From Campylobacteraceae bacterium (lineage in GTDB: Bacteria > Campylobacterota > Campylobacteria > Campylobacterales > Sulfurovaceae), in assembly GCA_027056615.1 (NCBI GenBank), contig JALUKJ010000412.1, forward strand, positions 1 through 19,429: a stretch of 19,429 bases of DNA, given 5' to 3'. Under the pieces are notes generated by a model. The model was not told the origin of the DNA. It was given only the letters and a program-made list of their open reading frames with translations, and searched no databases. Of this stretch, positions 8,280-15,481 are shown one piece after another. Position 1 is the first letter of the stretch; every line of letters starts with the position of its first letter. The position numbers and the translations under genes were made by a program.

Positions 8280-8510
8280 TTGAACAGTGTATTAACATTA
8301 GAACTAACAGTAGGAATTATAGTAAGCTTCACGCTCTTAGGAATCTTTATTTGGGCTGCTAAAGGTGGTCAGTTTGATGATAGTAAGAAGATGATGGATG
8401 GGTTGCTTTTTGATAGCCAAGATGATTTGCAGTCAGCTGTTGATAGAGAAAATAGAGTAAAAGAATTAAAAGAGAAAAAGTCTAAAGAACAGGATTCTAA
8501 ACCTATATAA
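8280..8510 (+). CDS. ccoS: CcoS, cbb3 oxidase maturation protein
   Basis: A 76-aa small membrane protein starting at TTG, with AGGA six bases before it. One transmembrane helix covers about residues 8-26, followed by the family signature FIWAAKGGQFDD, which matches the W-A-x-x-x-G-Q-[FY]-D-D pattern of FixS/CcoS. The C-terminal tail, about 25 residues long, is highly charged (K/E-rich), somewhat longer than in shorter homologs. CcoS is needed for cofactor insertion into the CcoN subunit, and ccoS genes usually follow ccoI directly. Here a 100-base palindromic element separates them, so ccoS may have its own transcript or be expressed by read-through. The family call rests on the motif and the position. 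Confidence 0.9.
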   Translation: MNSVLTLELTVGIIVSFTLLGIFIWAAKGGQFDDSKKMMDGLLFDSQDDLQSAVDRENRVKELKEKKSKEQDSKPI

Positions 8511-8611
8511 TAACATTATTAAACACCTTTAAATATCTATTTTTATCTACTATCTTAAAACTAAACAACTCCTTTATGATAACCTCTTTTTATAATATAT
8601 TTAAGTATATA

Positions 8612-8636
8612 TTAATGGTTATCTTTATACCATTAA
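8612..8636. promoter_or_regulatory. Inverted repeat upstream of ccoN
   Basis: TTAATGGT (8612-8619) and ACCATTAA (8629-8636) are perfect reverse complements with a 9-base centre, about 57 bases before the ccoN start. A second, wider pair, GATAACC (8578-8584) and GGTTATC (8617-8623), overlaps it, so alternative foldings exist. It may be an operator or a 5' UTR hairpin controlling the oxidase operon. No known regulator consensus is claimed. Confidence 0.4.
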
Positions 8637-8692
8637 AATTAGATAGTCTCGTTATGTCACTATTCTATTTAAAATTTTAAGAGGAGGTATTG

Positions 8693-10165
8693 ATGCAAAG
8701 CAATGCACAAATTGAGTATGATTACTCAGTAGTCAGACTGTTTACGTTTGCTACAATTTTGTTTGGTATCATTGGTATGTCAGTAGGTGTAATTATAGCC
8801 TTACAACTTGCGTTTCCAGAGTTGAGTAATTTACTAGGGGAATACGGTACATTTGGAAGGTTACGACCACTACACACAAATGGTGTAGCATTTGGTTTTA
8901 CCGTTGGAGGTATTATCGGAACATGGTATTATGTTGGACAGAGAACATTAAAGATGTCTCTTAGCGAGTCACCATTTCTAATGAAAGTTGCAAAATGGAA
9001 CTTTTGGCTCTACTTTATTACTATACTCTTAGCAGTGGTAACTCTTGGTATGGGTTATTCAACTTCTAAAGAGTATGCACAGTTAGAGTGGCCACTTGAC
9101 GTGCTAGTAGTTATATGGTGGGTTCTTTGGGGTGTAGCAATGTTTGGTATGATTGGTATGAGAAGAGAGAGAGCAATTTATGTCTCTACTTGGTATTATA
9201 TGTCTTCATGGTTAGCAGTTGCAATGCTTTATATATTTAACAACATGGAAGTTCCAACATTCTTGTTTTCAGGAGATGCACCAAGTTCTATTATGCATTC
9301 TGTCTCTATGTATGCAGGAACTAATGATGCGTTAGTTCAGTGGTGGTATGGACACAATGCTGTTGCATTTGTATTTACAACACCAATTATTGGTATGATT
9401 TATTATTTCCTTCCAAAAGAGTCTGGACAAAATGTATTCTCATATAAATTGTCAGTTCTTGCATTCTGGGGATTAATGTTTGTTTATCTTTGGGCTGGTG
9501 GTCACCACTTACTCTATTCTACTGTTCCTGACTGGATGCAAACAATGGGTTCTGCTATGTCAATAGTTCTTATTTTACCATCTTGGGGTTCAGCGATTAA
9601 CATGCTTCTTACAATGAAGGGTGAGTGGCAACAACTTCAAACATCACCACTAATTAAGTTTATGATTTTAGCTTCAACATTCTACATGTTAAGTACTATT
9701 GAAGGTCCTATTCAAGCTATTAAATCAGTAAATGCTATTGCTCACTTTACAGACTGGATTCCTGGTCACGTTCATGATGGTACTCTTGGTTGGGTTGGAT
9801 TTATGATTATGGCTTCACTATATCATATGGCTCCAAGAATATACAAAAGAGAACTTTACTCTAAATCATTGATGGATACACAATTCTGGATTCAAACAAC
9901 AGGTATTGTACTTTACTTTACTTCTATGTGGATTGCAGGTATTACTCAAGGTATGATGTGGAGAGCGTATGATGAATATGGTTCATTACTCTACTCATTT
10001 ATTGATACAGTAGAAGTTCTACACCCATACTATACACTTAGAGCCGTTGGTGGAACATTCTACTTAATTGGATTCTTAATGTTTGCGTATAACATGTTCA
10101 AAACTGCAACAGCAGGTAGAGTGCTCGATAAAGAGCCAGCAAATGCATCGCCTATGGCGTCTTAA
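8693..10165 (+). CDS. ccoN: CcoN, cbb3 cytochrome c oxidase catalytic subunit I
   Basis: A 490-aa multi-spanning membrane subunit. I place the start at ATG 8693, five bases after AGGAGG (8682-8687); the TTG one codon earlier is too close to that site. All cofactor ligands line up with the Pseudomonas stutzeri cbb3 structure: H61 and H361 for low-spin heme b, H359 for high-spin heme b3, and H221, H271 and H272 for CuB. The spacing between the CuB histidines (50 residues, then adjacent) is the same, and Y265 occupies the place of the cross-linked tyrosine. The protein reduces O2 to water with high affinity at the inner membrane and pumps protons. It leads the ccoNOQP operon and has a very strong ribosome site, consistent with high expression. 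Confidence 0.98.
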   Translation: MQSNAQIEYDYSVVRLFTFATILFGIIGMSVGVIIALQLAFPELSNLLGEYGTFGRLRPLHTNGVAFGFTVGGIIGTWYYVGQRTLKMSLSESPFLMKVAKWNFWLYFITILLAVVTLGMGYSTSKEYAQLEWPLDVLVVIWWVLWGVAMFGMIGMRRERAIYVSTWYYMSSWLAVAMLYIFNNMEVPTFLFSGDAPSSIMHSVSMYAGTNDALVQWWYGHNAVAFVFTTPIIGMIYYFLPKESGQNVFSYKLSVLAFWGLMFVYLWAGGHHLLYSTVPDWMQTMGSAMSIVLILPSWGSAINMLLTMKGEWQQLQTSPLIKFMILASTFYMLSTIEGPIQAIKSVNAIAHFTDWIPGHVHDGTLGWVGFMIMASLYHMAPRIYKRELYSKSLMDTQFWIQTTGIVLYFTSMWIAGITQGMMWRAYDEYGSLLYSFIDTVEVLHPYYTLRAVGGTFYLIGFLMFAYNMFKTATAGRVLDKEPANASPMAS

Positions 10166-10180
10166 GAGAAGGAGGTAATT

Positions 10181-10846
10181 ATGTTTCATTGGTTAGAACA
10201 GAGACCGTTTTTCTTTGCGGTTGTATTATTTTTAACAGTAGCATTTGCAGGATTTATTGAAGCAATTCCTGATTTTGCTAAGGCTTCACAACCAATCGCT
10301 GGTTTAAAGCCTCATACAGTACTACAGTTAGCTGGAAGACAAGTTTATATAAAAGACAACTGTCTATCTTGTCACTCACAGCTTATTAGACCATTTAAGT
10401 CTGAAACAGACAGATATGGTATGTATTCACTTTCAGGTGAATATGCATATGATAGACCATTCCTTTGGGGTTCTAAAAGAACAGGTCCAGATTTACATAG
10501 AGTTGGTAACTACAGAACAACAGAGTGGCATGAAAATCACATGATGAATCCTCAATCAGTTGTACCAGGTTCATTGATGCCATCATATAAACATCAGTTT
10601 ACAAATATGGCAGACCTTGCAACAGCGTATGCTAATGCAAATACACAAAAACAACTTTTTCATGTTCCTTATGATCAAAAGGGTATGCCAAAACTTGGAA
10701 GTTGGAAAGAAGCAGAAGCTGCTGCAAAAGCAGAAGCTAAACTTGTCGCTGCTGATATGAAAAATCAAGCAGTAAAAGATGCCGTTGCAAAGGGTCAAGT
10801 ACCTGAAATAGTAGCGTTAATCGCATACTTAAATTCTTTAAAGTAA
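10181..10846 (+). CDS. ccoO: CcoO, cbb3 oxidase mono-heme cytochrome c subunit II
   Basis: A 221-aa cytochrome c anchored by one N-terminal helix (about residues 8-27). The heme c site is C61-L-S-C64-H65 in DNCLSCHSQLIRPF, and the axial methionine is probably in the SLMPSYKH region. GPDLHRVGNYRT is typical of CcoO. The C-terminal part (about 160-205) is unusually rich in Ala, Lys and Glu and probably forms a charged helix before the final VPEIVALIAYLNSL segment. CcoO relays electrons from CcoP to heme b of CcoN in the periplasm. The start has GGAGG eight bases or less upstream, and only 15 bases separate it from ccoN, as expected for co-translation. Confidence 0.97.
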   Translation: MFHWLEQRPFFFAVVLFLTVAFAGFIEAIPDFAKASQPIAGLKPHTVLQLAGRQVYIKDNCLSCHSQLIRPFKSETDRYGMYSLSGEYAYDRPFLWGSKRTGPDLHRVGNYRTTEWHENHMMNPQSVVPGSLMPSYKHQFTNMADLATAYANANTQKQLFHVPYDQKGMPKLGSWKEAEAAAKAEAKLVAADMKNQAVKDAVAKGQVPEIVALIAYLNSLK

Positions 10847-10856
10847 GAGGTGGATA

Positions 10857-11057
10857 ATGGATCAAGAGACATTAATGACCATTGCAGGTTATGGTAAGTT
10901 TTTTATTATTCTTTTTATATTTGTGCTTTTTTATAGCTATGCATATTCTATCTATAAAAGAGATAAGACAGGTGAGAGAGATTTTGAGAAGTACTCTAAC
11001 TTAGTACTTGATGACTCTTTAGATTCAGCTCCTCTTGAAAAAAGAGAAACAAAATAA
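10857..11057 (+). CDS. ccoQ: CcoQ, small cbb3 oxidase subunit IV
   Basis: A 66-aa single-helix membrane protein (helix about residues 11-30) with a charged cytoplasmic tail. IYKRDKTGERDFEKYSNLVLDDS is the conserved post-helix region of CcoQ/FixQ proteins. It lies ten bases after ccoO and just before ccoP, the usual place for this subunit, which stabilises the assembled complex. A GAGG ribosome site precedes the ATG. The call rests on both the sequence pattern and the position. Confidence 0.92.
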   Translation: MDQETLMTIAGYGKFFIILFIFVLFYSYAYSIYKRDKTGERDFEKYSNLVLDDSLDSAPLEKRETK

Positions 11058-11079
11058 AAAACGATTAGGAGGAAATGAC

Positions 11080-11970
11080 ATGAAAAAAATGGTCATAGGT
11101 GGTATTATTCTGGTCGTTGTTCTGATGGCAGCAACTTTTTTTATAGCAGGGGATGCTTTTCAGGGTGACGATTATATTAATGCTTTGACAATGTTGGGGG
11201 CGTTGGCTATTATATCTATTACAATAGCCACAGCTCTTAAGTATGTGAATCAGATTAAAAATGATACTGCAACAGGTGAGTTGGCTGATGAGAATTGGGA
11301 TGGAATTGGTGAATATAAAAATCCTATTCCTTCAGGATGGGGACTTATCTTCATCGGTACAATTGTATGGATGTTTTGGTACTTCTTTATTGGTTATCCA
11401 ACCAATCAATTTTCACAAATTGGTCAATACAACGAAGAGGTAGTTGAAAATAATGCTAAATTTGCAAAAGTTTGGAAAAACCCAAGTGATGAGACACTTG
11501 TAAATATTGGTGAGTCTGTATTTTTAGTACAGTGTGCTCCATGTCACGGTGTTGATGCAGAAGGTATTGATGGTAAAGCTCAGGATTTAACACATAGACT
11601 AAGCAAAGAGCAAGTTCTTTATACTATTAAAAATGGTGCACAAGGACATGGATATAATGCAGGTGCTATGCCTCCAATGATGGCTACAGGTGCAGATGCA
11701 GAGGCTATTGCTACTTATATAGCTGGTGGTATGAAGGGTGAAGCTCCTGCTTCATTTGCTACTTGTGCTGGATGTCATGGAGCAGATGGTAAAGGTATGA
11801 ATGGCATGGCTCCAAACCTTGCAGGGTATGACAATACACTAGTAAGTAAAGTTTTAGAGCATGGTAAAAAATCATCTATTGGTACAATGCCTAGCTTTAA
11901 AGGTCGTATAAACGAGACTCAAACTAAAGCATTGACTAAGTTTATTAACTCAATTCAGGCAGGAGAATAA
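11080..11970 (+). CDS. ccoP: CcoP, cbb3 oxidase di-heme cytochrome c subunit III
   Basis: A 296-aa membrane cytochrome. I choose ATG 11080 because TAGGAGGA lies seven bases before it; an in-frame start at 11035 inside ccoQ would add 15 unlikely charged residues. Hydrophobic helices lie near 4-21, 30-48 and 86-106, more than the single anchor of the shortest homologs. Two CXXCH heme sites follow: C152-A-P-C155-H156 and C229-A-G-C232-H233, each in a cytochrome c domain with later methionine-containing loops (AMPPMM and TMPSFKGR) as axial ligand candidates. The protein accepts electrons from soluble cytochrome c in the periplasm and passes them to CcoO. It starts 22 bases after ccoQ and ends one base before the next small gene. 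Confidence 0.97.
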   Translation: MKKMVIGGIILVVVLMAATFFIAGDAFQGDDYINALTMLGALAIISITIATALKYVNQIKNDTATGELADENWDGIGEYKNPIPSGWGLIFIGTIVWMFWYFFIGYPTNQFSQIGQYNEEVVENNAKFAKVWKNPSDETLVNIGESVFLVQCAPCHGVDAEGIDGKAQDLTHRLSKEQVLYTIKNGAQGHGYNAGAMPPMMATGADAEAIATYIAGGMKGEAPASFATCAGCHGADGKGMNGMAPNLAGYDNTLVSKVLEHGKKSSIGTMPSFKGRINETQTKALTKFINSIQAGE

Positions 11971-11971
11971 G

Positions 11972-12217
11972 ATGGCAGGAAATACACAAATTGACCCAAG
12001 AACAGAAGGAGGACTTTTTAGTTTCCTTCATGGGATTACAGGTATGCTTGTTGCAACATCTTTATTGTTAACTATTGCAGTTGTTTTAACTTATCTTGCT
12101 ATAGATACACAACAAGCCAATGCAACTAACTACTATACTATTAATCAAGACTTAAATGGATTGAAATTTAATAGTCCAGAGAACCACAATATGTGGATTA
12201 ATGAGAAGGATAAATAA
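11972..12217 (+). CDS. DUF4006-like small membrane protein of the cbb3 operon
   Basis: An 81-aa protein with one hydrophobic helix at about residues 25-47, a polar N-terminus and a short extracytoplasmic C-terminal region ending in NMWINEKDK. It resembles the DUF4006 family, which I recall as restricted to Campylobacterota and found right after ccoP; this family call is from memory and should be checked. It starts two bases after the ccoP stop codon and is preceded by AGGAGAATAAG, which overlaps the ccoP end. Its stop overlaps the next start by one base. Function is unknown; the position argues for a role in assembly or stability of the oxidase. Confidence 0.8.
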   Translation: MAGNTQIDPRTEGGLFSFLHGITGMLVATSLLLTIAVVLTYLAIDTQQANATNYYTINQDLNGLKFNSPENHNMWINEKDK

Positions 12218-12309
12218 TGGATAAAATTATTGGAATTATGTTAGCCGTTTCAGCAGTAGTAACAATTATGCTCTCTTTCTTTGACTCAACTAGAGTATTT
12301 GTTGGTTAA
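12217..12309 (+). CDS. 30-aa single-helix membrane peptide in cbb3 operon
   Basis: A short frame of 30 codons starts at an ATG that shares one base with the previous stop (TAATG) and ends directly before the next ATG. The peptide is almost all one helix: MDKIIGIMLAVSAVVTIMLS, followed by a short polar tail FFDSTRVFVG. The ribosome site is weak (GAGAAGGA, about ten bases upstream), as expected for translational coupling. The exact end-to-end packing on both sides is the main reason to believe it is a gene. It may be the counterpart of a small protein at the same place in Campylobacter cco loci, which I recall only loosely. Function unknown; a small oxidase subunit, as CcoM is in Pseudomonas, is a hypothesis. 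Confidence 0.75.
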   Translation: MDKIIGIMLAVSAVVTIMLSFFDSTRVFVG

Positions 12310-12978
12310 ATGAGAAGTTTATACATTAAAATAGGAGTGCTTTTTGCACTCCTTCTTACCCCAACAGCTTTTCTTACAGCTGATACAAACACAAGCGTTC
12401 CCACAAAAACAGATATTAATTCTAGGTTTATCTTAGAAGGTAAAAAAAATATTGACCCAAGAGCTATTGAGAAGATAGATACTATGGGAAATGAACTTTT
12501 TGTAAAAACAGGTATTAGTGTTTATATTTATGCAGTTGAGCGTTATGCTAATAAAACGCATAAAGATACCAAAAGCAAAATTGAATTTATAAAAAGTTTT
12601 GAAAGTAATATTACCAAAAATTTAAAAGACCCTTTTGCTCTTTTAACTCTATCTATTGATGACCAACAAGTCAATATTATATATAGTGATGAGTTAAAGT
12701 CAGCCATTGATAGAAATCATATACTAGATAGAAATATTATTCCTCTACTTATCTCTAAAGATAAAAACTCTGTTTATGCAAAAATGTCAGCGGCTGTTCT
12801 TAATGGATATGCAGCAATTACAGACTCTATAGCAGAGAGTAAGGGAATAGAGTTAAAATCTAGTATTGGTAGTGAAGGAACAACATTCTCGTCTATATGG
12901 AGAATATTTATGTATACAATAATTAGTATTGGTTTGTTAGTTTATATCTATGCTTCATTTAGACAAAGGAAAAAATAG
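12310..12978 (+). CDS. TPM-domain-like membrane-anchored protein
   Basis: A 222-aa protein with an N-terminal signal peptide (about 1-24), a soluble middle region and a C-terminal helix (about 196-216) followed by RQRKK. The middle (about 43-180) has the look of a TPM domain: PRAIEKIDTMGNELFVKTGISVYIYAVE for the first strand-helix unit and DPFALLTLSIDDQQVNIIYSDEL for the next. TPM proteins occur in photosystem II repair and in respiratory or membrane-protein contexts; enzymatic activity is not established for most. The topology places the domain in the periplasm, tethered by the C-terminal helix. It directly abuts the genes on both sides, so it is part of the cbb3 transcript. The domain call is by pattern only and needs a profile search. 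Confidence 0.65.
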   Translation: MRSLYIKIGVLFALLLTPTAFLTADTNTSVPTKTDINSRFILEGKKNIDPRAIEKIDTMGNELFVKTGISVYIYAVERYANKTHKDTKSKIEFIKSFESNITKNLKDPFALLTLSIDDQQVNIIYSDELKSAIDRNHILDRNIIPLLISKDKNSVYAKMSAAVLNGYAAITDSIAESKGIELKSSIGSEGTTFSSIWRIFMYTIISIGLLVYIYASFRQRKK

Positions 12979-13575
12979 ATGAAAAATTCTAAAAAAGGAA
13001 TACAAAAATACCATTTTTGGTTAGCTTTCTTTTTCATTGTTTTTGGTGGTACATTTTCAATGATAGTTTGGACGGTAAAAAATACAGTTGAAACACCTGT
13101 TTATGAAGATAAAAGTTTTTTAAACTCTTATCATAATGTTGATGATAACTTCAATAAAATGATGGCTCAAAACAACCGTTTTAATCTACTTTATGATGTA
13201 AAAGTCAAAATCAATGAAAAAACTATTGGTATGGAGATTAAAGATGCATTTCTTGGTCAACGTTCATTAAAAAAACAGAGTAACAACCAAGATATGTTAA
13301 AAGTTGGAGTGAATACTCTATCTATTAGTATTAGAGAGAAAAAGAGTCAAAAAGCTATTTCTGATGCAAATCTAACTTTTCAAATTACAAGAGCTATTGT
13401 AGATAAGTATGATATAGATTTAGATAAATTCATTTATGAAAATGGAGTTTATAATACTACAGCTAAGATTAACAAAGCAGGAAACTGGGATGTTCAAGGA
13501 ATCATAAGAATTGCTAAAGATGTAGGTTATTTTTATATTAAAACAAATACACCAAGAAAAGATAGTAATGAATAG
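12979..13575 (+). CDS. FixH/CcoH-like protein
   Basis: A 198-aa protein with a short basic N-terminus (about residues 1-11), one helix (about residues 13-33) and a large extracytoplasmic domain. After the helix it reads TPVYEDKSFLNSYHNVDDNFN, which fits the D-x-Y-x-x-G/N-x-N pattern region of FixH-type proteins. The rest is beta-rich, including GNWDVQGIIRIAKDVGYFYI near the end. CcoH/FixH is required for stability of cbb3 oxidase and associates with it in the membrane. The domain is longer than many CcoH proteins (about 150-170 aa). It starts directly after the TPM-like stop. I leave the symbol open because the similarity is moderate, although the position strongly supports a FixH-family role. 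Confidence 0.75.
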   Translation: MKNSKKGIQKYHFWLAFFFIVFGGTFSMIVWTVKNTVETPVYEDKSFLNSYHNVDDNFNKMMAQNNRFNLLYDVKVKINEKTIGMEIKDAFLGQRSLKKQSNNQDMLKVGVNTLSISIREKKSQKAISDANLTFQITRAIVDKYDIDLDKFIYENGVYNTTAKINKAGNWDVQGIIRIAKDVGYFYIKTNTPRKDSNE

Positions 13576-13687
13576 AGAACCTTGGATAGCTTATGTAGTT
13601 GTTATTTTTGTTGTTGTAGCTATGATGTATGGCAAGTATCTAATTGCTAGTGGCGACGATGACAATAAAGATAAAGAGGATAAATAG
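13568..13687 (+). CDS. 39-aa membrane peptide with acidic tail, end of cbb3 operon
   Basis: A frame of 39 codons starts at ATG 13568, overlapping the FixH-like gene end by 8 bases. The peptide has a short polar start MNREPW, one helix (IAYVVVIFVVVAMMYGKYLI) and a strongly charged tail SGDDDNKDKEDK. Such single-helix peptides with charged tails are typical of small oxidase subunits (CydX, CcoM, CcoQ). The overlap and the helix make it credible despite its size. Codon use is the same AT-rich type as its neighbours. There is no clear terminator hairpin right after its stop. Confidence 0.75.
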   Translation: MNREPWIAYVVVIFVVVAMMYGKYLIASGDDDNKDKEDK

Positions 13688-13863
13688 ACTTCTCTTTACT
13701 CTCTTCTCTTTTAAATCTTTTTCCTCATATTAAAGTTCCAACAAAAATAAAATTATAATAATCTAACAAAATCAAACTTCTAACTATAAAAAAGTTACAA
13801 TACTAAATATGGAAAAGTATGCTTTATTGGAATGGAAAAATTTTAGTAGTTATAGTTCTATCT

Positions 13864-13893
13864 GCATTCCCACCGAGGACGGATGGGAACGAG
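13864..13893. repeat. Extragenic palindrome, GCATTCCC...GGGAACGAG family
   Basis: The arms GCATTCCCACCG (13864-13875) and CGGATGGGAACG (13880-13891) pair with one bulge. On the opposite strand it begins CTCGTTCCC and ends GGGAATGC, the same ends as the two 68-base repeats at 2978 and 3328, so it is a third member of that family. It lies between the cbb3 operon and the reverse-oriented RND remnant and might serve as a terminator for either, though no U-run follows. The rest of 13688-13911 shows nothing else. Confidence 0.8.
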
Positions 13894-13911
13894 CTAAACG
13901 TATATTATGTT

Positions 13912-15257
13912 TTAAGATTTTATGCCCTCACTCTCCTCCCCAACAAAACAAAAAAACAAAGGAATAATAAACAAATTAATAACAATAGCAAAAAGTAACC
14001 CACCCATAATAGCAATAGCCAAATCTTGAATAATCTGCGTACCTGTTCCTATGGCTAAGGCGATGGGTAGAAGTGCTAAAGCATTAGAAACCATGGTCAT
14101 GAGTATTGGTTTGGCACGAAGGGCTAGAGCGTCTAGTTGTTGTTCTATCTCATTGTCTCTTTTTTCACTGTTTATTTGATAGAAATCAAAAATAAGTACA
14201 TTATTATTGATGACAATACTAAGCACTATCAATATGCCCATAAATGCCATAATGTCTAGGGATTTTTCAGTAAGATACAATGCACCCAATACACCTGTAG
14301 TGGTTAAAATAAGTGCCATAAGTATGGAGAATGCAATACGAAGTGAAGAGAAGTTAAGCAGTAGTCCTATGAAGATAATGACGATAGCAAAGAGTATCAC
14401 TAGACTCATCTCTTTAAATGACTTTTGTTGCTCTTTGTAAAAACCATTGATGTCTGTTGTAATGTTATTTGGTAATTCTGCTTTGTCTAAAGTCTGTTGT
14501 ATCTCTTTGACCACAGCCCCCATGTCGTTACCTTTAAATCGTATGCCCAAGACACAAACAGGCGAGAGGTTGTTGTAGTGGGTTACTTCTGCTACTTCTT
14601 TAAGTGAAATTCTCTGTTTTAGGGTAGGAGAGTAGATTTTTAGCTCTTGTTGTAGATAGACAATGGGGTCAATATCTGGTCGGCTCATAATGACTCTTAC
14701 CTTGGTAAGTTTTTCTCCATTTGCAACAGAGGCGACCACGTCTCCATAGTAGAGGGTACGAATCTGTTTTCGTATCATATTTTCATCTATGCCATAGCGT
14801 GAGAGGGCGATACTTTTTGCTTTGATATTGATGGAAAGAGGATATTATTTGGGATTTTATCTTCTATTTTAGCTCTTAATTCATCTATCACTTCAAAGGT
14901 AGTTCGTTTATGATGAGGGGAAAGTGTGACTAAAAAATCTCCTTGATTAATGGGTTTATTGAGTCCTCCAAGCCCTGTACCAATTCGCATTGTCCAACCC
15001 TCTACCTCTTTGAGCGAAGAGATGATTTCTCCTATCTGTTCAAATTCACTTTGTGACTCTTCTCGTGTTATCTCGGTGGGCATGACCAAATCTACAACAA
15101 TGTTTCCCTCGTCCCATTGGGGTAAAAAGGTTGAGGGTATGTGCCAATAGAGATAGACAGAAGTGGCAAGTGAAGCGATAATTAGAGGGAGAGAAATCCA
15201 TGCGTGTTTAAAGCTTTTTCGTAAAAAAATGATATATTTGTCAATATATTTTTGCAT
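13912..15257 (-). pseudogene. Decayed RND (CusA/HAE-type) efflux transporter, C-terminal half
   Basis: Two reverse-strand frames belong to one broken gene. The upstream piece (15257-14787) begins with transmembrane segment 7 (SLPLIIASLATSVYLYWHIP) and runs through the porter-domain motif WDEGNIVVDLVMP to IPNNILF. The downstream frame picks up at INIKAKSIALSRYGID around 14840 and continues to the C-terminal helices and stop at 13912. Between them roughly 80-100 residues of the porter domain expected in CusA-like pumps are missing and the frame shifts, consistent with one deletion. The first half of the protein (about 500 residues) is absent; an in-frame TAG lies 30 codons upstream (15345-15347). 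No membrane-fusion partner gene is adjacent. The remnant cannot form a working pump, and codon use is like its neighbours, so the decay may be recent. The estimate of missing length is from memory of the family. Confidence 0.88.
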
Positions 15258-15320
15258 AAAATCTTCATGTTTGTTTAGCGTTTTAGGAAGTGCTAGGTAG
15301 GCGATATAGAGTAGGTTAAA

Positions 15321-15337
15321 AGGTGGATATTCAACGT
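15321..15337 (+). repeat. 17-bp repeat at the RND breakpoint (inverted partner at 18717)
   Basis: The reverse complement of these 17 bases matches 18717-18733 at 16 positions. Its inner edge is where similarity to RND proteins stops in the upstream reading frame, so it may mark the end of an inserted or deleted element. Confidence 0.6.
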
Positions 15338-15352
15338 TTGACTCCTAGAGTT

Positions 15353-15377
15353 CTATTCCCACTAAAACGATGGGAAT
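15353..15377. repeat. Small inverted repeat ATTCCCA/TGGGAAT
   Basis: ATTCCCA (about 15355-15361) and TGGGAAT (about 15371-15377) are reverse complements around a nine-base loop. It looks like a degenerate member of the GGGAATGC/CTCGTTCC palindrome family, lying between the RND remnant and the toxin-antitoxin pair. Confidence 0.55.
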
Positions 15378-15401
15378 AAAAAAAGTGGAGATTTAATCAC
15401 T

Positions 15402-15428
15402 GGGGTGTAAAGTGGGGGTGTAAAGTGG
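15402..15428 (+). repeat. Tandem 13-bp repeat upstream of toxin-antitoxin operon
   Basis: The unit GGGGTGTAAAGTG occurs twice in tandem (15402-15414 and 15415-15427), followed by one more matching G. It ends 20 bases before the predicted -35 box. It might bind a regulator, or be leftover from replication slippage. Confidence 0.8.
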
Positions 15429-15447
15429 TAGATAGTAAGAAAAAAAC

Positions 15448-15476
15448 TTGACAGTTCGTATCTTTTAAGATACACT
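15448..15476 (+). promoter_or_regulatory. Toxin-antitoxin promoter with internal operator palindrome
   Basis: TTGACA (15448-15453) and TACACT (15471-15476) are separated by 17 bases, an excellent sigma-70 arrangement. The perfect palindrome GTATCTT/AAGATAC (15458-15473, two-base centre) fills the spacer and touches the -10 box, a typical place for antitoxin binding. Transcription should begin near 15482, which is the first base of the toxin ATG, so the mRNA may be leaderless. Confidence 0.75.
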
Positions 15477-15481
15477 ACACT

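Noticed and set aside
8690..8692. TTG as the start of ccoN
   Set aside because: It lies only two bases after AGGAGG; the ATG at 8693 has normal spacing.
11035..11079. Extended N-terminus of CcoP starting inside ccoQ
   Set aside because: It adds a lysine-rich stretch before the first helix, and a strong ribosome site precedes ATG 11080.
13688..13863. Search for a rho-independent terminator after the cbb3 operon
   Set aside because: No GC-rich stem with a T-run was found; the closest hairpin is the repeat at 13864 without a T-run.
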